A stretch of DNA of 5,295 nt, taken from NCBI GenBank assembly GCA_016931085.1, contig JAFGFO010000216.1, forward strand, positions 1 to 5,295, written 5' to 3'. Positions within the stretch are counted from its first letter, which is position 1. Each line of letters starts with the position of its first letter. Below the pieces are notes generated by a model. That model was not told the origin of the DNA. It made no database searches and worked only from the letters and a program-made list of their open reading frames with translations. Origin of the DNA: Thermoflexales bacterium (GTDB lineage: Bacteria; Chloroflexota; Anaerolineae; Fen-1058). Positions 1 to 4,656 of this stretch are shown here, in pieces. A program made the translations under genes and the position numbers.

Positions 1-4
1 AGTC

Positions 5-33
5 ATTATAAACGTATCTGAAGGACTGGTCAA
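5..33 (-). promoter_or_regulatory. Sigma70-type promoter, copy 1, firing out of the left edge
   Basis: On the minus strand a -35 box TTGACC (33-28) and a perfect -10 box TATAAT (10-5) are separated by exactly 17 bp. The same arrangement, with similar spacer sequence, occurs at 1287-1259 and 4434-4406, each time upstream of a gene. This copy lies just beyond a terminator (57-106), so it probably drives a gene to the left of the window. That gene is not visible, so the target is inferred. Confidence 0.8.
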
Positions 34-56
34 GAGGCGAGAGGCCCGCGAGCGCG

Positions 57-106
57 AAAAAAGCCCTGGCAGGTGAGCCATAGGAATGGCTTTAACCCGC
101 CAGGGC
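57..106 (-). terminator. Rho-independent terminator of the left operon (repeat copy 1)
   Basis: Read on the minus strand, this is a nested hairpin followed by six T residues (62-57). The outer stem is GCCCTGGC (63-70) with GCCAGGGC (99-106). A short middle stem pairs 72-74 with 95-97. The inner stem AGCCAT/ATGGCT (76-81 with 86-91) closes a 4-nt loop. It lies downstream of the PIN toxin gene and just before promoter copy 1, so it separates two transcription units. An almost identical hairpin lies after the tRNA at 4455-4498. Confidence 0.8.
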
Positions 107-112
107 CATACC

Positions 113-262
113 CCTAAAGTGACCCAAATCGAACAAATCGACATCCTGCTCGCCACCTCCGTATCCGAACCCGAATTACTGCACGCTATCTTGGTATGCT
201 AATCGAGCCAGTGGCTCTCGTGGGCCGCTGGCTCGTTGCGCCGGGAGAGGAAATATGTCAGC
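113..262. other. Intergenic stretch with a hairpin and a possible small plus-strand ORF
   Basis: No confident gene lies here. A 12-bp inverted repeat pairs 204-215 with 224-235 around an 8-nt loop. The stem is complete for plus-strand RNA with one G-U pair, but has an A-C mismatch for minus-strand RNA. Just before it, a plus-strand frame reads from ATG at 86 or GTG at 119 to TAA at 200-202, giving 38 or 27 aa with residues such as IEQIDILLATSVSEPELL. No good ribosome binding site was seen, so it may be chance or a gene remnant. Confidence 0.35.
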
Positions 263-685
263 TCAGGTTGATACAGACCAGTCTTTGATCATCAGCCCTG
301 GGATACGTTCAAAATCACGTTGGTTGCGAGTGACAAGCGTAGCGTCATTGGCAAGCGCAATAGCTGCAATGCGCAAACCGAGCGTGCCGATGCGTATCTT
401 GCGCTGGCTCAAATCATCCACTATAGCCGCGGCTTGCTCGTCAAAATCGACAACAGAAACAGTCAGGTAGAGACGGAGGGTCTCGTGAAGCAATTTGTAG
501 GCAAAGATTAGTTCTTGTGCAGTACTGGCTCGATTCACCTGCGCCATGCGTCCTCGCAGTTGCTCGTGGGCCGTAACGATGCTGACAGCCAGTTCGTGGG
601 GCAGAGCGGTTGCAATGTGTTTTGTGACGTGTGGGTGTCCGCGTTGGGCCAGGCTGACGTGGTCGGTATCCAGGATGTAAAGCAT
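263..685 (-). CDS. vapC: VapC-type PIN-domain toxin, possibly inactive
   Basis: This 140-aa protein has the length and layout of a VapC toxin, a PIN-fold ribonuclease that cuts tRNA or rRNA when its antitoxin is lost. Visible family motifs are LDTDH with the first conserved Asp at residue 6, Glu41 in TAHEQLRG, and the C-terminal ATLVTRNQRDFERIPGL with Asn121 and Asp124. The third acidic position is odd. The usual pattern is IGTxDLRIAAIAL, but here residue 103 is Gly (codon GGT at 379-377), one transition from Asp. Since that Asp normally helps bind the catalytic metal, activity may be lost or weak. The ATG at 685 is chosen because it lies one base after the stop of the antitoxin-like gene and starts the typical first strand MLYILDTD. 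A GTG at 709 would add eight residues and overlap that gene. The gene is last in a three-gene operon and is followed by the terminator at 57-106. Confidence 0.9.
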   Translation of the reverse strand: MLYILDTDHVSLAQRGHPHVTKHIATALPHELAVSIVTAHEQLRGRMAQVNRASTAQELIFAYKLLHETLRLYLTVSVVDFDEQAAAIVDDLSQRKIRIGTLGLRIAAIALANDATLVTRNQRDFERIPGLMIKDWSVST

Positions 686-686
686 A

Positions 687-980
687 TTAGCGTGACTCGT
701 CCAACTCACGGCGATAGCTTTCCATCTCGCCTACAAAGTCATCAAAGGTGGGATCGTCTTTCCAAATCCCCAAAAAGGGCAGCCAAGGATGGTCGGATGT
801 GGCTGTCTCTACGTCCACACGCACAACTTTACCGCCGGCTAAGCGAGCGTGCATTTCTTGCCGGATGCGTTCAATGGCGCCCTGCTCGCTATCACTGGCC
901 ACACTCAACTCAGGCCAACCCAATACTGTTGCTTGCCAAGTTCCTCCAGGTTGAGGTCGGACCAGGATATCATATGTCAC
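687..980 (-). CDS. HicB-like antitoxin paired with the PIN toxin
   Basis: This 97-aa protein probably neutralises the VapC-type toxin encoded directly downstream. Residues 1-57 (start YDILVRPQPGGTWQATVLGW) resemble the HicB-like antitoxin fold, with a short strand-turn-strand and a helix around 33-47. Residues 64-97 form an acidic tail (HPWLPFLGIWKDDPTFDDF, then YRRELDE) of the kind that wraps a VapC toxin. This would join a HicB-like head to a VapB-like toxin-binding tail; that split is inference. The GTG at 980 is chosen because GGAGGT lies six bases upstream, and its GTGA overlaps the stop of the previous gene, indicating translational coupling. A TTG at 995 is also in frame but lacks its own ribosome binding site. 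No DNA-binding domain is obvious, so autoregulation cannot be claimed. Confidence 0.75.
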   Translation of the reverse strand: MTYDILVRPQPGGTWQATVLGWPELSVASDSEQGAIERIRQEMHARLAGGKVVRVDVETATSDHPWLPFLGIWKDDPTFDDFVGEMESYRRELDESR

Positions 981-1216
981 ACTTGCACCTCCCAATGGTG
1001 AAGGGCCGGCTCTCGATTCAGCTTGATCTCATAGCAAGCGGCCCAGTCGGTGTAATCGCGCGTTTCGAGCGGATCAAGATCTGGCAGCTTGCCATCCTTG
1101 TAAAGCTCGTAAAAGTATTGAGAGCGAAGGCCATAGCGCGCTTCGTAGTGCACAAGCTCTTCATCCATTGCGTGGATGTCTTGGATGATCTCGGTCAAGG
1201 TCATTTTGATTTCCAT
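977..1216 (-). CDS. Small acidic helical protein, first gene of the PIN toxin operon
   Basis: I do not recognise a named family with certainty. The product is 79 aa, mostly helical and acidic, beginning MEIKMTLTEIIQDIHAMDEE and including YFYELYKDGKLPD. It has no signal peptide, membrane segment or cysteine pair. GAGGTG lies six bases before the ATG, and promoter copy 2 lies about 42 bases upstream, so expression should be good. Its stop overlaps the GTG start of the next gene (GTGA). Being first in an operon with an antitoxin-like and a toxin-like gene suggests an accessory antitoxin or regulator, but this is inferred from position only. Its length (240 nt), first codons and last three residues (VQV) match those of the first gene of the other operon at 4122-4361, although the interiors do not align. 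Confidence 0.7.
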   Translation of the reverse strand: MEIKMTLTEIIQDIHAMDEELVHYEARYGLRSQYFYELYKDGKLPDLDPLETRDYTDWAACYEIKLNREPALHHWEVQV

Positions 1217-1258
1217 TGCTTCACCTCAAATCAGATCAAGCTTGTTTTGCGCATATTC

Positions 1259-1287
1259 ATTATAAACGCATCTGGGTTACTGGTCAA
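1259..1287 (-). promoter_or_regulatory. Sigma70-type promoter, copy 2, for the PIN toxin operon
   Basis: On the minus strand, TTGACC (1287-1282), a 17-bp spacer and TATAAT (1264-1259) form a near-consensus promoter. The start site should lie near 1252, giving a leader of roughly 35 nt before the ATG at 1216 with its GAGGTG ribosome binding site. The spacer end (ACGTT or GCGTT before TATAAT) and the leader resemble copy 3. Two more TTGACC boxes lie upstream (1305-1300 and 1320-1315), which could be regulator contacts or chance. Confidence 0.88.
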
Positions 1288-1361
1288 GACAGTGTAGAAG
1301 GTCAAGTATGAGCAGGTCAATTGTTCACAGTCCCGACCAAGCTTCTTGTGGCGTTGGGTGG

Positions 1362-1401
1362 AGAAAAACAAACGCCTTTCCACCTAGCGTGGAAAAGCGT
1401 T
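1362..1401 (-). terminator. Rho-independent terminator after the AlkZ-related gene
   Basis: On the minus strand, a 13-position stem (1401-1389 with 1383-1371, one mismatch) closes a 5-nt loop and is followed by a T-rich run TGTTTTTCT (1370-1362). It lies 270 bases beyond the end of the 1671-2360 gene and 75 bases before promoter copy 2. It therefore closes the middle transcription unit and insulates the PIN toxin operon. Confidence 0.82.
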
Positions 1402-1670
1402 CGACGGGGACGAATGCCCCAGGAGGTACTGGTATCAATTACCCGGGACTTGTTCATGATGCGGGAAATTGACCTGGCAACCATGTTATTTGAACGCGCA
1501 GCGCCAATGGTAATAGCACAAGCGGCAGGCTGACGCCGGGCACCCCCACCGGCTCGCAGAATTCCAAAAATCATCGCGACCGAGATCGACAAGGCGTCGG
1601 CTGCCAGGTAGAAGCGCGGTTTCCCGCCGGCGGGGTGGCGTCGGACTGCACGCGCGTGTTGGGCCGCGTT
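1402..1670. other. Non-coding stretch between the AlkZ-related gene and its terminator
   Basis: No convincing gene was found. Short open frames exist on both strands (for example 1317-1592 minus and 1321-1533 plus) but lack family motifs and ribosome binding sites. The right half (1534-1670) is more GC-rich than the left. It would be the long 3' untranslated region of the middle operon, or the remains of a lost gene too decayed to recognise. Confidence 0.4.
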
Positions 1671-2360
1671 TCACCGCAGGCCGAGTTTCTTTGCCAAATC
1701 CTGGCGATTTACACTATTTGACATGGCCACGCCATCATCCAGAATCAATTCTCTGGCCTCCTCTGCCGACCAGTCTTTGGCGCTGTCCAGCCAGCCAGCG
1801 GGTGCCCAATCCATCACCCGGCAGTAACGGGTGACTGGCCAACCGTAGAATTTACCCTTGGTGCTGACCTTGCGTTCATTGCCATCTACTGTGATGTAAT
1901 ACTCATACTGCAGTTGCTGGATTGCAGTATCTACGGCATGGGCACCCTGCTTGCGGCTGATACCCATGGTGTGCCGCACTTGGCTAATGTTAAGTGTGCT
2001 GTTTTCCTCAAAGAGCTGCCAAAGTCGCCAGGCCCTTTGGCTGACTGTTCCGCTGGCCCACCGCTCGGGCATAGAGAGCGGCGGATGGAAGGCAGCATAG
2101 AAAATGGGGTACATGCGTTGGGTGACAAAGCCCTTATGCCCGCCCAGAATACAGCCATAAGCCAGACGCTTCTCCTCAGCGATGCGATCTTTCCAACGCC
2201 AGGGGTCGGTATCGAGACCGGTGTGCCAGAGACTTTCTGGGGTCTCATCGCCTAGAGATGGCAATCCTGGCGAGAGATGCGACAAGGCCATGAAGCCCAG
2301 CGATTCGACGCGGGCAATAAAATCCTCATAGGTGATCAACATAGCCGTCATTGTTGGCAT
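1671..2360 (-). CDS. AlkZ-related winged-helix protein
   Basis: This protein of up to 229 aa resembles the AlkZ-related group, which is linked by sequence to the winged-helix DNA glycosylase AlkZ/YcaQ. The recognisable part is at residues 43-69 (SLWHTGLDTDPWRWKDRIAE followed by EKRLAYG), with a second aromatic block MYPIFYAAFHPP at 83-94. Residues 108-175 look like winged-helix units: helices around 108-118 and 125-150, then a beta wing near 154-172. Whether it excises damaged bases is unknown, since the catalytic motif of true AlkZ is not evident. Three ATGs compete (2360, 2351, 2342). The one at 2351 has AGGA at a reasonable distance, whereas the one at 2360 has AGG almost touching it. No separate promoter was found, so it probably depends on the upstream operon. 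It ends 270 bases before the terminator at 1362-1401. Confidence 0.65.
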   Translation of the reverse strand: MPTMTAMLITYEDFIARVESLGFMALSHLSPGLPSLGDETPESLWHTGLDTDPWRWKDRIAEEKRLAYGCILGGHKGFVTQRMYPIFYAAFHPPLSMPERWASGTVSQRAWRLWQLFEENSTLNISQVRHTMGISRKQGAHAVDTAIQQLQYEYYITVDGNERKVSTKGKFYGWPVTRYCRVMDWAPAGWLDSAKDWSAEEARELILDDGVAMSNSVNRQDLAKKLGLR

Positions 2361-2399
2361 CCTAGACAGTCATAAATCCTGCAGCCCTCCCGGCGCGCG

Positions 2400-2543
2400 T
2401 CAGCCGCCGGCGCGGATATCAATCTGAAACCAGCTTCGCCAAAGCTCGCCGCCAGCTTCAGCGTATTCAGACAGTTTGCGTGGATTGACCACAGATTTTG
2501 CCCTTTCGTAAAGCTCGTCAAAAGTTGTAGATATCGTGCTCAC
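2400..2543 (-). pseudogene. Truncated cytidine deaminase-like N-terminus
   Basis: The frame from GTG at 2543 gives 47 aa. Residues 8-32 (FDELYERAKSVVNPRKL, then SEYAEAGG) resemble the N-terminus of a cytidine deaminase subgroup, where NPR...EAGG is followed by VAAALLT and the zinc-binding region. Here the similarity stops at EAGG. The remaining 15 residues (ELWRSWFQIDIRAGG) are unrelated, and no His/Cys zinc motifs follow in any frame before the next gene. It is therefore a fragment lacking the catalytic domain, probably cut by a deletion or by insertion of neighbouring DNA. It overlaps the end of the hydrolase gene by 26 bases. The family match is from memory of the motif and is tentative; a real small protein is the alternative. 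Confidence 0.45.
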
Positions 2544-3435
2544 TTGACCAAGGCCCGATGTGCGATCTAAGGAATTGGGCAATGTCGTCCAGCGATTGAA
2601 TAGCCTGTGGCAATGCTAGATAGAGCTGCCACACATGCCACATGCGCGGGTATATCTCCAGCCGCACCTCAACGCCGGCTGCCTTTGCCAATTCTTCGAT
2701 ACGAACCGCATCATCGCATAGAATCTCATCTTCTCCAGCGTGGATCAACAGCGGCGGCAGACCGCGCAAATTGCCAAACACTGGCGAAATCAAGGGGTCG
2801 TGAGCGTCGTTGTTTCCCACATAAGACTTGGTATAGAATCTCATTGCTTGGGGAGGCAGCAGAGGATCTTGGTAGCCTTGATGAACATTGTCTTTGGTCA
2901 GGTCTGTCACAGGCGAGAGACATGCCGCCGCCGCAGGGAGAGGATCACCACTGTCTCGTAATTTCATTAACAGTGTCATTGTCAAGTTGCCGCCTGCCGA
3001 ATCACCCGTCGCCACGATATTCTGCGCCGAAATCCCCTGTTTTAGCAGCCAGCGATAAGCCGTTGCGCAGTCGTCCAATGCTGCGGGAAATGGATAGTTT
3101 GGCGCAAGACGATAATCCACCATCAGGATACGCATACCCATCTTGTGCGCCAAATATGCCCCCATCTGGAGGTGCAAGGGTGTCAATCCGAAAACGAAAC
3201 CGCCCCCGTGCAGATAGAGCAACACTTGGCCTGTAGGGCTGTTTTGAGGAATGACCCATTCACACGACACGCCGTCTGCAGACACAGCTTCACGTGTCAC
3301 ATCATAATCCAGTCGTAGGCGCGCCATGCTTTGTTTAAGAAGCCAGTGCGCTACCGGGAGTGGCAGGTAGGCTTGCATGAAACGGACAACGGGCAAAACC
3401 GCCCGAGCTTTACGTTCAACGGAAGAGATTGTCAT
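2518..3435 (-). CDS. Alpha/beta hydrolase, HSL (bacterial family IV) esterase
   Basis: This 305-aa protein is a full-length member of the hormone-sensitive-lipase family of esterases, which hydrolyse short acyl esters in the cytoplasm. Hallmarks in order are the oxyanion motif HGGG at 76-79, DYRLAP at 107-112, the nucleophile elbow GDSAGG at 144-149 with Ser146, the acid region GEDEILCDD (Asp236/Glu237) and His267 in MWHVW. It has no signal peptide; residues 1-50 form the usual cap helices. The natural substrate cannot be read from sequence. The last ten residues (WSSEHDIYNF) run past the normal domain end and overlap the following deaminase fragment, as if the 3' end were rearranged. The ATG at 3435 has only a weak purine stretch upstream. 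It lies 66 bases after the nucleotidyltransferase gene, in the same direction and probably on the same transcript. Confidence 0.93.
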   Translation of the reverse strand: MTISSVERKARAVLPVVRFMQAYLPLPVAHWLLKQSMARLRLDYDVTREAVSADGVSCEWVIPQNSPTGQVLLYLHGGGFVFGLTPLHLQMGAYLAHKMGMRILMVDYRLAPNYPFPAALDDCATAYRWLLKQGISAQNIVATGDSAGGNLTMTLLMKLRDSGDPLPAAAACLSPVTDLTKDNVHQGYQDPLLPPQAMRFYTKSYVGNNDAHDPLISPVFGNLRGLPPLLIHAGEDEILCDDAVRIEELAKAAGVEVRLEIYPRMWHVWQLYLALPQAIQSLDDIAQFLRSHIGPWSSEHDIYNF

Positions 3436-3455
3436 TGGCTATCTTTTCCCTAAAA

Positions 3456-3499
3456 CGAAGAGTGCCGGCGCCTAACGGGCGCTTCACCCGCCCGGCAGA
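3456..3499 (-). other. Hairpin with an attC-like core box between two genes
   Basis: The gap between the nucleotidyltransferase and the hydrolase holds a GC-rich hairpin: CGGGCG and CGCCCG around a 7-nt loop. On the minus strand, GTTAGGC follows it at once. GTTRRRY is the core-site form of integron attC sites. The matching RYYYAAC box was not found at the expected distance, so at most a half-site is present. There is no T run, so it is a poor terminator. Meaning is uncertain. Confidence 0.3.
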
Positions 3500-3501
3500 G
3501 A

Positions 3502-4125
3502 TCAACTCTTCTCCTGTGCCTGGCGTTTTATCTCGTCCCATAGCTCTGTCAATTCCAATCGCCGCGCCCAATCTTCAAGGTAGACCACATCAAGCGCATT
3601 ACCCATTGCCAGCAGGATGCTAACAATGTCGCGCACGTGTTTGGGCTGCTGGCTCAGTCGAAAATAGTGCAACTTGTAAAGGATCAAATCTTCGGGTGAA
3701 TGAACGTATACCAAACCCAGCGGCGGCCCCAGGTCAATCAACTGGCGTCTGGCGAACGCAGCCGCACGCAAATCGTCTTCGGGACGCAACAAGAAAAGCT
3801 CAGCCTTGTAGCCCGCATGAACGTGAATGGCATTGAGTGGCAAATCAGCGCGCGTTTCCAGGAATATGTCCAGAATGACATCTACCGGCACGAGCATATC
3901 GCGCTTGGCCAGCTCCTCCGAAAGCCGATTGAAGCGCTCAAGTGGAACGCTCACCACAATATCCACATCCTGGGTAGAACGTGCCTCAGCCCAGGCGGCT
4001 ACTGCCAACGCGCCGCCGAGCATATAGTCGGCTTCGGCAGCTTCCAATGCGTCAATCACCAGTCGGGCAAAATCAATCAACCCCAAGTGTTGCCAATCGC
4101 CTTGAGGCAACGATGGCTGTGTCAT
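3502..4125 (-). CDS. AbiEii-like nucleotidyltransferase, likely toxin of a TA pair
   Basis: This 207-aa protein belongs to the nucleotidyltransferase fold group used by AbiEii/MenT-type toxins, which transfer nucleotides to RNA or protein targets. The signature is LGGALAVAAWAEARSTQDVD: the glycines are residues 37-38 and the metal-binding acids are Asp53 and Asp55. A third acid is probably Glu109 in GYKAELFLL. The family's C-terminal motifs are present too: SPEDLILYKL (143-152) and KHVRDIVSILLA (162-173). The ATG at 4125 is chosen because its ATGA overlaps the stop of the preceding small gene and GGAG lies upstream; a longer frame to 4209 would run back through that gene. The coupling with a small gene is the usual layout of such pairs. 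The exact activity, and whether it is toxic, are inferences. Stand-alone DNA-repair or resistance roles are less likely given the neighbour. Confidence 0.82.
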   Translation of the reverse strand: MTQPSLPQGDWQHLGLIDFARLVIDALEAAEADYMLGGALAVAAWAEARSTQDVDIVVSVPLERFNRLSEELAKRDMLVPVDVILDIFLETRADLPLNAIHVHAGYKAELFLLRPEDDLRAAAFARRQLIDLGPPLGLVYVHSPEDLILYKLHYFRLSQQPKHVRDIVSILLAMGNALDVVYLEDWARRLELTELWDEIKRQAQEKS

Positions 4126-4361
4126 ACTTGGACTGTCTCCTTTCGCTGGCGCTGAACACGCCGCCGGTTTGCCTGTCGCAGCCAGTCGGAAAGAGACGCT
4201 AATTGCCACACTCTTTGCGCTGGAGTCAGCCGTCGATAAATGGCGATCTGGCGCGGGTCAACCTCGGCCACTGCGCCGGCAATCAATTGCCGCGTATGCT
4301 CATCCAGCTCCAAGTTATGCGTCCCTGGCTTCGCTTCCATCAAGGTCATTCTGGGTTCCAT
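4122..4361 (-). CDS. Small protein, likely antitoxin for the nucleotidyltransferase
   Basis: This 79-aa protein has an acidic N-terminal half and a strongly basic C-terminus (WLRQANRRRVQRQRKE). The segment YRRLTPAQRVWQLASLSDWL, around residues 42-61, is of a type seen in small proteins encoded before AbiEii-like nucleotidyltransferases. I cannot name the family. The ATG at 4361 is preferred over a GTG at 4370 because GAGGTGAGG lies just upstream and because the first codons (ME..MTL) match those of the gene at 977-1216. Its stop overlaps the start of the nucleotidyltransferase by four bases, so the two are translationally coupled. Promoter copy 3 lies 45 bases upstream. The antitoxin role is inferred from gene order; the basic tail could also bind RNA or DNA. 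Confidence 0.72.
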   Translation of the reverse strand: MEPRMTLMEAKPGTHNLELDEHTRQLIAGAVAEVDPRQIAIYRRLTPAQRVWQLASLSDWLRQANRRRVQRQRKETVQV

Positions 4362-4405
4362 TGCCCTCACCTCACAATCAGTTCAGGCCTGTGTCGCATA
4401 TAATC

Positions 4406-4434
4406 ATTATAAACGTGTCTGCGTGGCTGGTCAA
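4406..4434 (-). promoter_or_regulatory. Sigma70-type promoter, copy 3, for the nucleotidyltransferase operon
   Basis: TTGACC (4434-4429), a 17-bp spacer and TATAAT (4411-4406) lie on the minus strand. A start site near 4399 would leave a leader of about 38 nt ending in the GAGGTGAGG ribosome binding site of the gene at 4361. The leader is similar to that of promoter copy 2 (shared features TATGCG, CTGAT and GAGGTGA at matching positions). It lies directly after the hairpin that follows the tRNA. Confidence 0.88.
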
Positions 4435-4454
4435 GAGGTATGCGAAACGCGAAA

Positions 4455-4498
4455 GCCCTGGCAGGTGAGCCATAGGAATGGCTTTAACCCACCAGGGC
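4455..4498 (-). terminator. Nested hairpin after tRNA-Arg (weak terminator)
   Basis: It has the same nested stem as at 63-106: outer 4455-4462 with 4491-4498, inner AGCCAT/ATGGCT. The base change 4491 (A for G) turns one outer pair on the minus-strand RNA into G-U. The T run is short (CTTTCGCG rather than six T), so termination should be weaker than at copy 1 and some tRNA transcription might read into the operon. Confidence 0.65.
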
Positions 4499-4500
4499 CA

Positions 4501-4572
4501 TACCCCAGGAGTGAATCGAACACTCGTTTTAGCCTCCGGAGGGCTACGCTCTATCCACTGAGCTACTGGGGC
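4501..4572 (-). tRNA. tRNA-Arg (anticodon CCG)
   Basis: A complete 72-nt cloverleaf reads on the minus strand. The acceptor stem is GCCCCAG/CTGGGGT with a G-U first pair and discriminator A. The D arm is GCTC...GAGC with GG in the loop. The anticodon stem TAGCC/GGCTA closes the loop CTCCGGA, giving anticodon CCG (codon CGG, arginine). The variable loop is four bases and the T arm is GAGTG-TTCGATT-CACTC. CCA is not encoded and must be added enzymatically. The extended -10 promoter at 4605-4600 would start the transcript about 20 bases upstream. Confidence 0.97.
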
Positions 4573-4599
4573 ACGCGCGCGGGCTACGCACGCGGGCTA

Positions 4600-4608
4600 A
4601 GTATACCA
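4600..4608 (-). promoter_or_regulatory. Extended -10 promoter for tRNA-Arg
   Basis: On the minus strand TGGTATACT gives an extended -10 element (TGn + TATACT) about 27 bases before the tRNA 5' end. The -35 region falls in the neighbouring hairpin and is poor (TTGCAC), which fits an extended -10 promoter. The leader between it and the tRNA contains a doubled CGCGGGCTA-like GC-rich motif in plus-strand reading (4577-4599). Confidence 0.6.
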
Positions 4609-4619
4609 CAGGACAGGAT

Positions 4620-4652
4620 AAGTGCAACGCACCCGGCAGGTGCGTTGCACTT
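4620..4652 (-). terminator. Perfect 14-bp hairpin after the peroxiredoxin gene
   Basis: Positions 4620-4633 pair perfectly with 4639-4652 around a 5-nt loop, starting four bases after the stop codon of the peroxiredoxin-glutaredoxin gene. The stem is strong, but no clear T run follows on the minus strand (ATCCTGTCC). It is therefore an atypical terminator or an mRNA 3' end stabiliser. It lies between that gene and the tRNA promoter. Confidence 0.6.
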
Positions 4653-4656
4653 GAAT

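Larger units (their letters stand above)
1..114. repeat. Direct repeat, copy 1 (promoter + terminator block)
   Basis: This block matches 4403-4506. Positions 60-114 and 4452-4506 differ at a single base (99 versus 4491). The promoter part (1-35) is also clearly similar to 4403-4436, while the stretch between them has diverged and differs in length. Weaker similarity continues to about 132, where the other copy is the 3' end of tRNA-Arg. The two copies flank about 4.4 kb of accessory genes in the same orientation. Confidence 0.85.
4403..4506. repeat. Direct repeat, copy 2 (promoter + terminator block beside tRNA-Arg)
   Basis: This block is the partner of 1-114 in the same orientation. Positions 4452-4506 differ from 60-114 at one base, and the promoter part matches as well. 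Here the block runs into the 3' acceptor end of the tRNA (4501-4508). The two copies bound the accessory genes between them. Confidence 0.85.

Noticed and set aside
255..470. Plus-strand ORF with a good GGGAGAGG box before ATG at 255
   Set aside because: It lies entirely antisense to the PIN toxin, has no recognisable motifs, and stops after 71 codons.
515..1297. Long plus-strand ORF of 260 codons
   Set aside because: It is antisense to the three-gene operon, whose overlaps, ribosome binding sites and family motifs are clear; its own product has no family features.
1317..1592. Minus-strand ORF of 91 codons between the AlkZ-related gene and promoter copy 2
   Set aside because: It runs across the terminator hairpin and shows no coding motifs or ribosome binding site.
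3700..4155. Plus-strand ORF of 151 codons
   Set aside because: It is a shadow of the nucleotidyltransferase gene, whose GG...DxD and EDLIxxKL motifs establish the minus strand.
1..4506. CRISPR array or tandem repeats
   Set aside because: The repeats are only two or three copies separated by genes, with no regular short spacers.
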